This document shows positions 32,945 through 41,788 of a DNA stretch of 64,000 nt, piece after piece. The stretch covers positions 992,001 to 1,056,000 of the forward strand of contig CAVWVJ010000001.1 in the NCBI GenBank assembly GCA_963758505.1. The letters are read 5' to 3'. Source of the stretch: Korobacter sp963758505 (lineage in GTDB: Bacteria > Acidobacteriota > Terriglobia > Terriglobales > Acidobacteriaceae). Within the stretch, counting starts at the first letter, position 1, and each line of letters begins with the position of its first letter. Both the position numbers and the translations under genes were made by a program. The notes beneath the pieces are model-generated. The model was not told the origin of the DNA and ran no database searches. It worked only from the letters and a program-made list of their open reading frames with translations.

Positions 32945-33538
32945 ATGAAAACAAGAAAATCTACGCGAGCTGTTCAGTGCGTTCTGGCGGTAATGGCTTC
33001 CTGGGCGTCGATAGCGGCGGCGCAGACGCCCCGCGAGGTGCGGATCGATTTTGATCCTGCCACGACGAAAGTCGAATACACGCTCGGCGATGTGCTGCAC
33101 ACCGTTCACGGCACTTTTCATCTGAAGAGCGGATCGATCCACTTCGATCCTTCGAGTGGCGCAGCCGGCGGCCTCCTGGTTGTGGATGCAGGGAGCGGCG
33201 ACAGCGGAAACACCACGCGCGATCGCAAGATGAACAAGGAAATCCTCGAAAGCAGCCGGTATCCAGAGGCTACCTTCACCCCCAAACAAGTGGTCGGACA
33301 GCTCGCGTTGCAGGGCAGCTCGCAAGTGCAGGTGCAGGGTACATTCCGGCTGCACGGCGCCGACCATGAGATCACGTTAACCGTACCTGCTTCGGTCAAG
33401 GGCAATCAATTGCAGATGGAAACCGAATTCACGATTCCTTTTGTGAAGTGGGGGCTGAAAGACCCGAGCACCTTCATTCTGCGCGTGAACAAAGAAGTGC
33501 AAATGAAAATCTCGGGTACCGCGAAGCTCTCGCAGTAA
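32945..33538 (+). CDS. YceI-family periplasmic lipid-binding protein
   Basis: 197-residue exported protein with a signal peptide ending about ASIAAAQ (residue 28). The mature part is the YceI beta-barrel: FDPATTKVEYTLGDVLHTVH, KSGSIHFDPSSGAAGGLLVV, RDRKMNKEILESSRYPEATF and GTFRLHGADHEITLTVP, all in family order. YceI proteins bind long-chain isoprenoids or similar lipids. The ATG at 32945 is used; the frame is open far upstream, but that region lies inside the oxidoreductase gene. It is five bases after the oxidoreductase stop, so it is the third gene of the PKS transcript and might carry a polyketide lipid or quinone. Confidence 0.9.
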   Translation: MKTRKSTRAVQCVLAVMASWASIAAAQTPREVRIDFDPATTKVEYTLGDVLHTVHGTFHLKSGSIHFDPSSGAAGGLLVVDAGSGDSGNTTRDRKMNKEILESSRYPEATFTPKQVVGQLALQGSSQVQVQGTFRLHGADHEITLTVPASVKGNQLQMETEFTIPFVKWGLKDPSTFILRVNKEVQMKISGTAKLSQ

Positions 33539-33546
33539 TCGGAAGG

Positions 33547-34371
33547 TTAGTGGATGCGCGCGAGTTCCACCGAATACAGGTGATTGTGCGGGAAATCGTG
33601 CGCTAACCCTGAAAGCAGGTCCTTTGCAGTCTGGGGATCCTTCTCTCGCACCGCAGCCACGGCTAACAGGAGACGCGCGAAAGGCGCGAGATAATCGCCT
33701 TTGGAGGCGGTCAGGCGAAGCTTTTGAATTCCATCCGCCTTATCCGTCTGTGCACCGGTCATGCGCAATACCCAGCGAACCGGCGCAGGGTTAATACCCA
33801 GCAGGTAATTCTCCACCCCGACGGCCAGGTAGGCGTCATAGCAGCTCGGATCGAGATTGATCAACTGCTCCGCCTTTCCCCGCGAGGCTTTCATAAAGCC
33901 GAGACTCGCCAGGTTTCTCTTTTCCACCAGTGCGGCATAGTCGCCACGTAGACCATTCGCGAGGATTTGCGAAAAGATCGCCTCGGGATCCTGAGGCGTT
34001 CGCGACAAAAGGTTTCCCGAAATGCGATCCGAGGCGGCAAGTTCGTCGTCGAAGGAAGCTTTCGTGGCCGGGTCCGGAGGCAATTTCTGCCGCTTCTCGA
34101 ACTTCGCGTTATCCGCGAACAACTCCATCTCCAGGATGTGCATGCGATCGAATTCGGCGAAGAGGTAGGCGGCGGCGTTGGAAACGTGTGCCAGAGGGTC
34201 GTCCGGGTGCCCTTGCTCGTAGGCCTGGAATGTAGCGTGGGCCGTATTGAAATCGAGGTTATACATCTGCCGGTAACCGTTTTCGATTTCCGGTGCTCCT
34301 CCGCATGCGGCAAATGCCCTTGGTATGCACATGCCGAGCAATAATGCGACCAGCAGCAAAGGACGCTTCAT
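33547..34371 (-). CDS. Secreted TPR-like protein downstream of the two-component system
   Basis: 274-residue protein with signal peptide MKRPLLLVALLLGMCIPRAF and a Cys at residue 23. The mature part is alpha-helical and looks like tetratricopeptide repeats: YRQMYNLDFNTAHATFQAYE, HVSNAAAYLFAEFDRMHILE, LINLDPSCYDAYLAVGVENY and LAPFARLLLAVAAVREKDPQ, each two helices. The ATG overlaps the TGA of the histidine kinase (ATGA), so it is translated with the sensor. It may be a target or accessory of the system. No family recognised with certainty. Confidence 0.72.
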   Translation of the reverse strand: MKRPLLLVALLLGMCIPRAFAACGGAPEIENGYRQMYNLDFNTAHATFQAYEQGHPDDPLAHVSNAAAYLFAEFDRMHILEMELFADNAKFEKRQKLPPDPATKASFDDELAASDRISGNLLSRTPQDPEAIFSQILANGLRGDYAALVEKRNLASLGFMKASRGKAEQLINLDPSCYDAYLAVGVENYLLGINPAPVRWVLRMTGAQTDKADGIQKLRLTASKGDYLAPFARLLLAVAAVREKDPQTAKDLLSGLAHDFPHNHLYSVELARIH

Positions 34372-35801
34372 GCGACCGCCACCGGTGCCAGGGGCAAGGA
34401 GAGTCGAATGGCGGCGCCCCCGCCCACCCGATCCGTGATGGTGACATTCCCTCCATGCGCCTGTACGACCGCATTCACGAAAGCGAGTCCAAGCCCGTGA
34501 CCGGTCGACTGTTTTCCTTTCACAAAACGCTCCAGGGCGCGGGTCTTCATCTCGGCGGAAAACCCGGGCCCATTATCCTGGATTAACAACTCGGCGTAAT
34601 TCTCTCGGTTCTGAACCTGTATTTCAATCCGGCAGCCCGGCGGCAGATGAGACATTTCATTGTCCAGAAGATTACTCAGCATGCGGTTCGCTAGGGCGAC
34701 GTCAACATCCACCATTACAGGAGGCTTGGCATCCACGACGATTTCGTGGCGGCGTTCCGCCATGGCCGGCATATAAATATCGACGAAACGCTCGACGATG
34801 GACGCAAAGTCCACTACCTCTCGGCGCAACGGCAGAGCTCCCGCCCGTGCTTCAGCCAGATCGAGCGAGGTGTTGATGAACTGCGAAAGGCGGTCCAGTT
34901 CCTCAACGGCTTCCCCTACGGACTCACGCCAGTCCGTCGAGTTACCCTCCAGCAGCGCCACTTCCAGCCTTCCTCTGATAGACGTGACCGGGCTCTTAAG
35001 GTCGTGTGCGACCGCGTCCGTCACCGTACGCAACTGGTTTACAGAAGCTTGGATGCGGTCCAGCATCCGGTTAAAGGTCTGCGATAATCGGGCGATCTCG
35101 TCCGAGTTGCGGGATTCCGGCAATCGTGCGCTGATCTCCTCGCTGCCAATCCCCGAAACCGTTTCCGTGATGTTTTCCACCCGCAGGAGAGTACGACGGG
35201 CGCTCAGATACGAAATCATGAAGCCGAGCACCACCATCCCAATCCAGACCACGATAAAGCCGCGCGTGAGCCGGTTGAGCAACTGTACCGCGCCGTAATC
35301 CGAAAGTCCCAGGTAGATGGTGCCCGCGGGCTTGATGTGCTGCACCACGATCCGATAGGGAGTTTTGGCTCCTTCGATGCGTATGGTTTGCGGCATGCCC
35401 GGGCTGGGGTCGGCCTCATGGATCGCACGAATGAACTCGTCCTTGTTGGTTGGTCCGACCCAGAGAGGCTCAGGCTCTACCCCGGTCTGCAGGAAGAAAA
35501 CGGAATTCTGTCCCTCTCCGCTCTCATCGTGCTCCTCCGGCACTTCGCGCGACGCATTCTCCGCGACCTCCTCAATCACCCGGTTGTAGAGGCTGCCTTG
35601 GGGCGTGGACTGCGACACCTCCGCCAGCACCTCGGCCTCGCCGCTCAACCATTGGTCGCTGCGTTCGCGAATGCCCAGCGAAACCAGGTAGTAGCAGATC
35701 CCGAAGGCGAAAGCGCTTCCCACGGCAAATGCGAACGTCGTCCACATCGAAAGCCGCCAGGCCGCCGTCTTCTTGGGAGAGCTAAGAATCCTTGAGAACA
35801 T
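34368..35801 (-). CDS. Sensor histidine kinase (HAMP, HisKA, HATPase)
   Basis: 477-residue membrane kinase. Two transmembrane helices (about 19-40 and 181-201) flank a periplasmic domain of about 140 residues. A HAMP region follows (about 203-255). The phosphoacceptor is His266 in DAVAHDLKSPVTSIRGRLE. The ATPase shows NRMLSNLLDNEMSHLPPG (N box), LLIQDNGPGFSAEMKTRALE (G1) and GHGLGLAFVNAVVQAHGG (G2). It starts inside the response regulator's last codons (20-base overlap) and overlaps the TPR gene start, giving a three-gene operon. The signal is unknown. Confidence 0.93.
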   Translation of the reverse strand: MFSRILSSPKKTAAWRLSMWTTFAFAVGSAFAFGICYYLVSLGIRERSDQWLSGEAEVLAEVSQSTPQGSLYNRVIEEVAENASREVPEEHDESGEGQNSVFFLQTGVEPEPLWVGPTNKDEFIRAIHEADPSPGMPQTIRIEGAKTPYRIVVQHIKPAGTIYLGLSDYGAVQLLNRLTRGFIVVWIGMVVLGFMISYLSARRTLLRVENITETVSGIGSEEISARLPESRNSDEIARLSQTFNRMLDRIQASVNQLRTVTDAVAHDLKSPVTSIRGRLEVALLEGNSTDWRESVGEAVEELDRLSQFINTSLDLAEARAGALPLRREVVDFASIVERFVDIYMPAMAERRHEIVVDAKPPVMVDVDVALANRMLSNLLDNEMSHLPPGCRIEIQVQNRENYAELLIQDNGPGFSAEMKTRALERFVKGKQSTGHGLGLAFVNAVVQAHGGNVTITDRVGGGAAIRLSLPLAPVAVA

Positions 35802-36459
35802 AGCCCACTCCGCGAATCGTATGGATCAGTGGTTTGGGGGCGTCGCGATCCACTTTGCTGCGCAATCGGTAGATGTGCACATCCACTACATTCGTTGCCG
35901 GATCGATGCGCATGCGCCATACATGATCGAGGATCATCGTCCGGGTGACAACCCGACCGGCGTTGCGGCAAAGATATTCGAGCAGCGCGAACTCCTGCGG
36001 CGTGAGTTGCAGGATCTGAGTTCCTCGTTTCGCTTCGCGCCGCACCAGGTCCAATTCGAGATCGGCGATCCGCAGCCGGGTCGATTCTTTTTGCCCCGGA
36101 CTGGCCCGCCGGAGCAGGTTTCGCAGCCGGGCCAGCAACTCGGAAAGAGCGAAGGGCTTGGTCAGGTAATCGTCGCCACCCTGCTCCAGGCCGCGCACCC
36201 GCTCATCCACAGAGCGGCGGGCGGAAAGGATCAGTACAGGAGCGGAGTTCCCCTGCGCCCGGCAGCGCGCGATTAGATCCAGTCCATCCAGGTCGGGAAG
36301 GCCCAGGTCGATGATTAGTCCATCATGAATTCCCTCGGCGGCCAGCGACTCCGCCGTACGCGCATCCGCGGCAACATCCACTTGGTAACCGGCTTCGATC
36401 AAGGCGCGACGCAAGAATTCCTGGATCGCCAAATCATCTTCCACCACAAGCAGACGCAC
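35782..36459 (-). CDS. OmpR/PhoB-type response regulator
   Basis: 225-residue DNA-binding response regulator. The receiver domain has the acidic pair in LLVVEDDLAIQEFL, the phosphoacceptor Asp51 in LIIDLGLPDLDGLD and the Lys of GGDDYLTKPFALSELLARL. The winged helix follows from about residue 125: RGTQILQLTPQEFALLEYL, ILDHVWRMRIDPATNVVDVH and IHTIRGVGYVLKDS. The start is the GTG at 36459 with GAAGGGG six bases upstream; a longer in-frame start at 36525 would overlap the aminotransferase gene. First gene of the regulator-kinase-TPR operon. Confidence 0.93.
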   Translation of the reverse strand: MRLLVVEDDLAIQEFLRRALIEAGYQVDVAADARTAESLAAEGIHDGLIIDLGLPDLDGLDLIARCRAQGNSAPVLILSARRSVDERVRGLEQGGDDYLTKPFALSELLARLRNLLRRASPGQKESTRLRIADLELDLVRREAKRGTQILQLTPQEFALLEYLCRNAGRVVTRTMILDHVWRMRIDPATNVVDVHIYRLRSKVDRDAPKPLIHTIRGVGYVLKDS

Positions 36460-36521
36460 GCTGACCCCTTCGTTCCGCGGGATTGCACTTCTTGAGGAAG
36501 ACAACGATGCAAGCGGATAGT

Positions 36522-37877
36522 TCAAATATTTATGGTTCTCCTCGCCAGCGCAAGGGCATCGACCCAGAAAGTTTTGGAAGAATGTACCACGTTCACCACC
36601 CGGTCGATGGCGGCAACGAAGCTGTCCAGTTGTTCCTCGGTAACCATCAGCGGGGGCGCCACCTTGAGCACCATGAAATTGTTGCCGCAGATCTGCGTCA
36701 GGATGTGCTCCGACCGGAACATTCGCATAACCACCATTTGTCCGAACAGGCCTGGATGGATGCGCTGAAAGGCCTCGTAGGCCAGGCGCAGAGAGAGCTG
36801 GCTCGGTGCTTTGAATTCAATCCCGCACAGCATTCCGAGACCCGGGACGGACTTCACCATCTCATAGCGTCCGAGCACTTGCTGCAATCGGTCGCGCAGG
36901 ACGTCGCCCATTTCCAGAGCGCGCTCCCCCAGTCTCTCGTCTTCCAGAACTTCAAGGGTCGCCAGCCCGGAGCGCATGGCCAACCCATTCTCGCTGAAGG
37001 TGGAAGTGTGCACGATCGCGCGGTCGAGGGAATCGTACACCGCTTCATACACCTCGTCCGTCATCAGCACTGCACCGCAGGGAATCAGCCCGCCGCTGAG
37101 TGCCTTCGCCAGGATCACCATGTCAGGCTGCACGTCGAAATGATGCGCTGCCAGAAAACGCCCGGTCCGGTACATCCCCGTCTGCACTTCGTCGAGGACG
37201 AACAGCGTTCCATGCTTACGGCAGAGCTTCTGCGCCTCTTTCAAGTAGCCCGGCTCCGGAACCCGGATCCCGCCTTCCGATTGGATCGGTTCCACGATGT
37301 AGGCAGCGAACTTGCGCTTTGCGAGCTGCTCCGCGAGCGCGTCAATATTGCCAAACGGGACGGCCTTGGTTTCGGGCAGCAGGGGACCGAATCCCTTTGC
37401 CCAGGAGGATCCACCCATTAACGACAGGGCGCCGCAGGTGAGCCCATGGAAAGCATCCTTAGCATAAAGCAGTCCCGCGCGCTTGGTCTTAGCGCGCGCA
37501 AACTTGATGGCAGTTTCAACGCCCTCGCTTCCGGAGCTGTTGAAAAAGACCTTCGTCAGACCGCCGCCCGCCCGTTCGCAAAGCTTATCTGCCAGTTCTC
37601 CAGCCAACTCCGGAACATGGCTTTGGAGCATATTCGGGCCGTTCCTTCCGAGTTCATCCACCAGCGCAGCCACGATCCGAGGATGGTTATGCCCGGTATT
37701 GTGCACGCAATACCCGGACAGGAAGTCGAGAATCCGTTCGCCATCGGCGGTGAAAAGCTCGGCTCCAAGACATTTCTCGTAAGCGACATTCATCTGCAGC
37801 ACGTCGAGCAGACGCACCCATTGCGGGTTCACGCGTTCGGAATAGCTCGGCGATACCGAGACCGCTTTGGTTGACAA
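36522..37877 (-). CDS. Class-III PLP-dependent aminotransferase
   Basis: 451-residue fold-type I aminotransferase. Signatures: DGERILDFLSGYCVHNTGHN (entrance loop), FFNSSGSEGVETAIKFARA (phosphate site), LFVLDEVQTGMYRTGRFLAA (Asp binding the pyridine nitrogen) and MVILAKALSGGLIPCGAVLM with the Schiff-base Lys. The start appears to be the TTG at 37877, four bases after GGAGGG. The overall pattern fits ornithine, acetylornithine or 4-aminobutyrate aminotransferases; the substrate cannot be fixed by eye. It is monocistronic, 62 bases upstream of the response regulator, with which it shares no obvious pathway. Confidence 0.88.
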   Translation of the reverse strand: MSTKAVSVSPSYSERVNPQWVRLLDVLQMNVAYEKCLGAELFTADGERILDFLSGYCVHNTGHNHPRIVAALVDELGRNGPNMLQSHVPELAGELADKLCERAGGGLTKVFFNSSGSEGVETAIKFARAKTKRAGLLYAKDAFHGLTCGALSLMGGSSWAKGFGPLLPETKAVPFGNIDALAEQLAKRKFAAYIVEPIQSEGGIRVPEPGYLKEAQKLCRKHGTLFVLDEVQTGMYRTGRFLAAHHFDVQPDMVILAKALSGGLIPCGAVLMTDEVYEAVYDSLDRAIVHTSTFSENGLAMRSGLATLEVLEDERLGERALEMGDVLRDRLQQVLGRYEMVKSVPGLGMLCGIEFKAPSQLSLRLAYEAFQRIHPGLFGQMVVMRMFRSEHILTQICGNNFMVLKVAPPLMVTEEQLDSFVAAIDRVVNVVHSSKTFWVDALALARRTINI

Positions 37878-38152
37878 AAATCCCTCCAGGTTGGGCAGAG
37901 GCCGCCCCTGCAGTTTAGACGTAACTTACCGCCTAATGAAGAGCGGCATTCTTCGTGGTGTAGATGAAGAAATGTTCATGCGCAACCAGGCGCGGAGCGT
38001 GCTAGGAATAGGGAAGCCGTGGCATGTGGGTGACGATGATGTTGTCTCTTTCCGTAACGGGCAAATATGGCGTTTTCGGCCACGGAAGCACCAACTCTAC
38101 GTTTGGGCACGGAAGTGGGCTAGAATGGAGCGAAAATTCGCTCTTGTGGGGT

Positions 38153-38602
38153 GTGTCCAACGTGTTTCGAACATTTCTGGCCCGGCTGTTTACGAACGAG
38201 AAGACTGGCAGGCAGCATGCGCTCGGAGAACTCGAGTGCGCAGTGCTGGAAAATGTGTGGTCGCTGCACGAAGCAACCGTGCACGATGTTCTCGCGCGGA
38301 TGGATCGCCCGCTCGCCTATACCACCATCATGACCACGCTCGACCGGCTCTACAGGAAAGGTTTGCTCATTCGACTGAAGCGTGGCCGAGCCTTCGTGTA
38401 CGCGGCGGCCTGCTCCAAGCAAGAAGTGCAGCGCGTGATTGCGCGCGAATTGGTAAACGAGATCTCCGTGGACCCGCTGCATTCCAAGAACTACTTGCTT
38501 TCGTTTCTCATTGAAAGCGTCGATCCGCACGATGCGGAAATGCTGGCGAAGTTGGAGGCAGCGGTTCGCGAAAAACGGCGCCAGGGCGGAGAAAAAGTTT
38601 GA
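38153..38602 (+). CDS. BlaI/MecI/CopY-family transcriptional repressor
   Basis: 149-residue winged-helix repressor. HALGELECAVLENVWSLHEA, VLARMDRPLAYTTIMTTLDR and LYRKGLLIRLKRGRAFVYAA are the three-helix plus wing signature of BlaI-type repressors, and the C-terminal helices mediate dimerisation. The start is uncertain: the GTG at 38153 gives a normal length, a TTG at 38144 is also open and no good Shine-Dalgarno is seen. It overlaps the following M56 gene by four bases (TTGA), as blaI and blaR1 do. No beta-lactamase gene is nearby. Confidence 0.88.
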   Translation: MSNVFRTFLARLFTNEKTGRQHALGELECAVLENVWSLHEATVHDVLARMDRPLAYTTIMTTLDRLYRKGLLIRLKRGRAFVYAAACSKQEVQRVIARELVNEISVDPLHSKNYLLSFLIESVDPHDAEMLAKLEAAVREKRRQGGEKV

Positions 38603-39558
38603 GCCTTCCGTACCTCTTGATCCTTGTGCTCTACGCGCTCGCCTCGTTCGGTGTGGTCCTGGTGATTGCGGAAGCGTCGGTGTCCCTGTTCGAACGGGAA
38701 TTGCGAAAAGGAATCGAGCGGCTCACGCCGGCTGATGGCGTAGTGGCGCACGTCATCCTGCGGCTGCTTCCCGGTATCGCTGCATTCATCGTCACCGCCT
38801 TCTCTGCCTTGCCCGGTTACCTGACCGGGGAACCGACGCAGACCCAGGAGAGGCCGAGTCTCTGGCTTGTGGCTCTAGCCATCGTCGGGTTTTACGCCAT
38901 CGCGGTTCCTTTAGCGCGTGTCTGCCGGATGGCTCTCCAGACCTCCGCGAAAACTCGCGTCTGGATGGGCAACACCGTTGCCAAAGACACCTTTTCTCGT
39001 ATTCCGGTTCTCGAACTGGGCGTCACCAACCCGGTCATTGTCGCGTCGGGCCTGTTGAAGGCCACAATTTTTCTCTCCAGTGCGGTTCGCTCGCTGCTTT
39101 CGCCGCGCGAGCTACGTGCGGTGTTACGCCATGAGGTCGCGCACTGCAAACAACATCACAACCTGGCGAAGCTCCTCTGGGTGGCGGCGCCTCGCCTTCT
39201 ACGCGCAGAGGCAATGGAAAAAAGTCTGCGAGAGACGATTGAATACGCGGCGGATGATGAAGCCTGTGGCATGCCTGGCGACGCCCTGAACCTGGCGTCG
39301 GCCCTCGTCGTACTGGCCAAGCAGTCCGCGGTTCCGTCGAAGGAGATGTTGTACACGCCTATCTTCGACTCGAATGAATCTGCGATCCTGGAACGCCGGG
39401 TTAAGCGCCTCGTCCTCCCCGTGCAGAGCAACAACCACGCGAAATTCCTGCACTTGGCCGGGGGATGCGCCTCGATTCTTGCTGCCGTCGCCCTCGTAGG
39501 CTCGCTCCCGGCAGCCCAGCACGCGTTCCGTGAAACCCTCGAACTCCTCGTCCGGTAG
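38599..39558 (+). CDS. BlaR1-like M56 membrane metallopeptidase without sensor domain
   Basis: 319-residue membrane protease. Hydrophobic segments stand near 5-25, 52-72, 88-106 and 285-305. The zinc motif HEVAH (His178, Glu179, His182) lies in LRHEVAHCKQHHNLAKLLW, and ETIEYAADDEACGM downstream supplies the third ligand region. It starts with a TTG overlapping the BlaI stop. Unlike BlaR1 it ends soon after the last helix, without a penicillin-binding sensor domain. It should cleave or trigger cleavage of its partner repressor in response to an unknown signal. Confidence 0.88.
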   Translation: MSLPYLLILVLYALASFGVVLVIAEASVSLFERELRKGIERLTPADGVVAHVILRLLPGIAAFIVTAFSALPGYLTGEPTQTQERPSLWLVALAIVGFYAIAVPLARVCRMALQTSAKTRVWMGNTVAKDTFSRIPVLELGVTNPVIVASGLLKATIFLSSAVRSLLSPRELRAVLRHEVAHCKQHHNLAKLLWVAAPRLLRAEAMEKSLRETIEYAADDEACGMPGDALNLASALVVLAKQSAVPSKEMLYTPIFDSNESAILERRVKRLVLPVQSNNHAKFLHLAGGCASILAAVALVGSLPAAQHAFRETLELLVR

Positions 39559-39721
39559 TCCTCCCTTAGCGCCGTTTCAAGGCTGATTCCTTTCCGCGGT
39601 TCCGTTTCTGGCAGTCCTGTTCGGTGTAGTACATTGAGGGCGAAGCCATACGACACGGAGAGGCTGCGCTCTGCCAATCGGGCACTTCACGGTTCAAGAC
39701 ATAGTCGGTTGCACGGCCGCG

Positions 39722-41788
39722 GTGTTTGCATTTCTTCCCGTCTTTCTTGCTCCCGGCTATTTCGTAGCCCACACCCTCAACCTATTCCGCTTTCGAGACG
39801 CCGCTTGGGGCGAGCGGCTCATGTTGAGCGTCACCCTCTCGGTCGCCGTCTCGCCTATTCTCGCTACTTTGGTGGGTCGCTTTTCCTCACTCACCGTCGT
39901 TTGCTGGATCCTGCTGATCATGGCTGCGGCCGACTTGGTATTGATCGCCGTCGATCTGAAAACGCAAATCGTGTCATTCCGGTTATCCCGCAACAGCAAG
40001 ATCGCCATTTCCATGGTTCTAGCCTGGAGCATCGTTGCCATCGCGTCGATGGCCGATCTACAGATCGGCGAAAAGCTTTACCTGCCGGCCCAGTCCTTCG
40101 ATCAATGCCTGCGTTCGGCCCTGGCTGCTTCGGCGCAGCGCACCGGCGTGCCGCCCGCCAACCCATTTTTCTATCCGGGCCACGCCGTCCCGATGCGTTA
40201 CTACTACTACTGGAATGTGCTCTGCGCATTGCCGGCGAAGCTCTTCGGCCTGGACGCGCGAGTGACCACGTTGGCCGGAGTCATCTGGTCGGGGTTCGCT
40301 CTCGCATCGCTCATTCCGCTCTACTTGAAGTATTTCTGCGAAGAGACAGTCGAACTCGGACGCAAGGCGATGATCGGAATCGGGCTGCTCACCGTCACCG
40401 GCTTGGACCTGATCCCGACCGTCATGATCTTTCTCGGAGAACGATCGATCCTGGGAGACATGGAGTGGTGGGACGAGCAGCAGGTCACTTCGTGGCTCGA
40501 CTCTTTGTTGTGGGTCCCTCACCACGTCGCCGGAATGGTCGCCTGCCTCATGGGCCTCCTCGTTCTCTGGGTTTTGCCAAGGAATGCCACGGCCGGCCAG
40601 CGCATCAAAGTGGCCATCGTCGCTGCCCTCGCCTTTGCCAGCGCCGCTGGCCTGTCCGTGTACGTCACCTTTACCTTTGCGCTATTTCTCGTGATCTGGA
40701 CCGTCGTTCTGCTTCGATCCCAGTACTGGGCGGAGGTGTTGACCTTCGTTCTGGCCGGGATCGTCACCCTTATTCTTTCCTTGGGCTATTTACACGATTT
40801 GCAACAGACTGGCTTGTCCGGAAGCTTCGCGATTTTTTATGTGCGTTCGCTGGAGTCTTTCCAGGACTGGAGCGATCAGCACATTCCGTGGGATTGGCTG
40901 CAGTCCGTCTTTCTCGCATTGCTCCTGCCCGTGTATTACACCGTCGAATTGGGCTTTTTGGCCATCGTAGGCTTTGTTCAAGCCAAGCGATATTGGCGCC
41001 GTCCGGCGCCTCTTCAGAAGTGGGAATGGGCCTCTTTGTGCATCGCCGGCACGAGTCTCCTGGTCGGCAGCTTCCTGATCTCGACGACTGGCAACAACGA
41101 TCTCGGGTATCGCTCCGTCTTGTTCGCACAATTCATGCTGCTGCTGTGGGCCGTGCCGCTGATTTACCGCTGGCGGACGCACATTGCAAATCCCCCGGCG
41201 AAGATGCGCCTCTTGTACATCGCATTTCTCGCCATCGGCGTGCTCGGTACGGTCTATCAATTCGTCGAGCTGCGGCTTCTGACCATCCTGGCTGACAGAA
41301 AACAATACGTGGACGAAATCGCGTGGCTCCCGCACGGCGACAACATCGCAAAGGATGTCTATCTGGCGCGCTCCGGCTTTTCAGCGCTGACGCGCACTCT
41401 GCCACCTGACGCCATCATTCAGTACAGCCCGACCAACCCGGCCTATGTCCCAAATCTCTACTATGCAAGGTTCCAGTCTGTGGACGGCCAGACAGCCTGC
41501 GGCACCGCGTTCGGGGGCGATCCGTTTTATTGCATGGTGCTCCAGAACAAAATCGCCCCGGCGTTCAATGGAAGAATCCCGTTCACGCTTGCAGATGCAA
41601 ACCAGCTCTGTAACGATCTAGGTATCGATGTCCTCATTGCGGAGCGCTCCGACCGCATGTGGTCGCTGAAACAAAGCTGGATTTGGACTGGGACACCCGT
41701 TGTCGCGAACGCCTACCTGCGAGCGCTTGCCTGCGGCACGAGGCGCCGGAAAATCGAAGACCTTTTCGCTACTCCGCGGCAGCGCTAG
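39722..41788 (+). CDS. Large polytopic membrane protein of unknown function beside the polysaccharide locus
   Basis: 688-residue protein with at least 12 hydrophobic segments from the N terminus to about residue 500, then a soluble C-terminal part of about 170 residues. The only in-frame start not preceded by a stop is the GTG at 39722. Motifs that can be seen: AQSFDQCLRSALAASAQRTG, NPFFYPGHAVPMRYYYYWNV, WVPHHVAGMVACLM and IQYSPTNPAYVPNLYYARFQ. The 'P-G-H...M-R-Y-Y-Y-Y-W' segment after the first helices recalls membrane glycosyltransferases or DUF2298-type proteins, but I cannot assign a family. Its 3' end overlaps the end of the flippase-like gene by 20 bases, in convergent orientation. Expected in the inner membrane. 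Confidence 0.7.
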   Translation: MFAFLPVFLAPGYFVAHTLNLFRFRDAAWGERLMLSVTLSVAVSPILATLVGRFSSLTVVCWILLIMAAADLVLIAVDLKTQIVSFRLSRNSKIAISMVLAWSIVAIASMADLQIGEKLYLPAQSFDQCLRSALAASAQRTGVPPANPFFYPGHAVPMRYYYYWNVLCALPAKLFGLDARVTTLAGVIWSGFALASLIPLYLKYFCEETVELGRKAMIGIGLLTVTGLDLIPTVMIFLGERSILGDMEWWDEQQVTSWLDSLLWVPHHVAGMVACLMGLLVLWVLPRNATAGQRIKVAIVAALAFASAAGLSVYVTFTFALFLVIWTVVLLRSQYWAEVLTFVLAGIVTLILSLGYLHDLQQTGLSGSFAIFYVRSLESFQDWSDQHIPWDWLQSVFLALLLPVYYTVELGFLAIVGFVQAKRYWRRPAPLQKWEWASLCIAGTSLLVGSFLISTTGNNDLGYRSVLFAQFMLLLWAVPLIYRWRTHIANPPAKMRLLYIAFLAIGVLGTVYQFVELRLLTILADRKQYVDEIAWLPHGDNIAKDVYLARSGFSALTRTLPPDAIIQYSPTNPAYVPNLYYARFQSVDGQTACGTAFGGDPFYCMVLQNKIAPAFNGRIPFTLADANQLCNDLGIDVLIAERSDRMWSLKQSWIWTGTPVVANAYLRALACGTRRRKIEDLFATPRQR

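Noticed and set aside
39634..41295. 553-codon plus-strand ORF in another frame of the 688-residue membrane protein
   Set aside because: Arg/His/Gly-rich shadow translation without hydrophobic segments or motifs; the frame starting at 39722 gives a coherent membrane protein.
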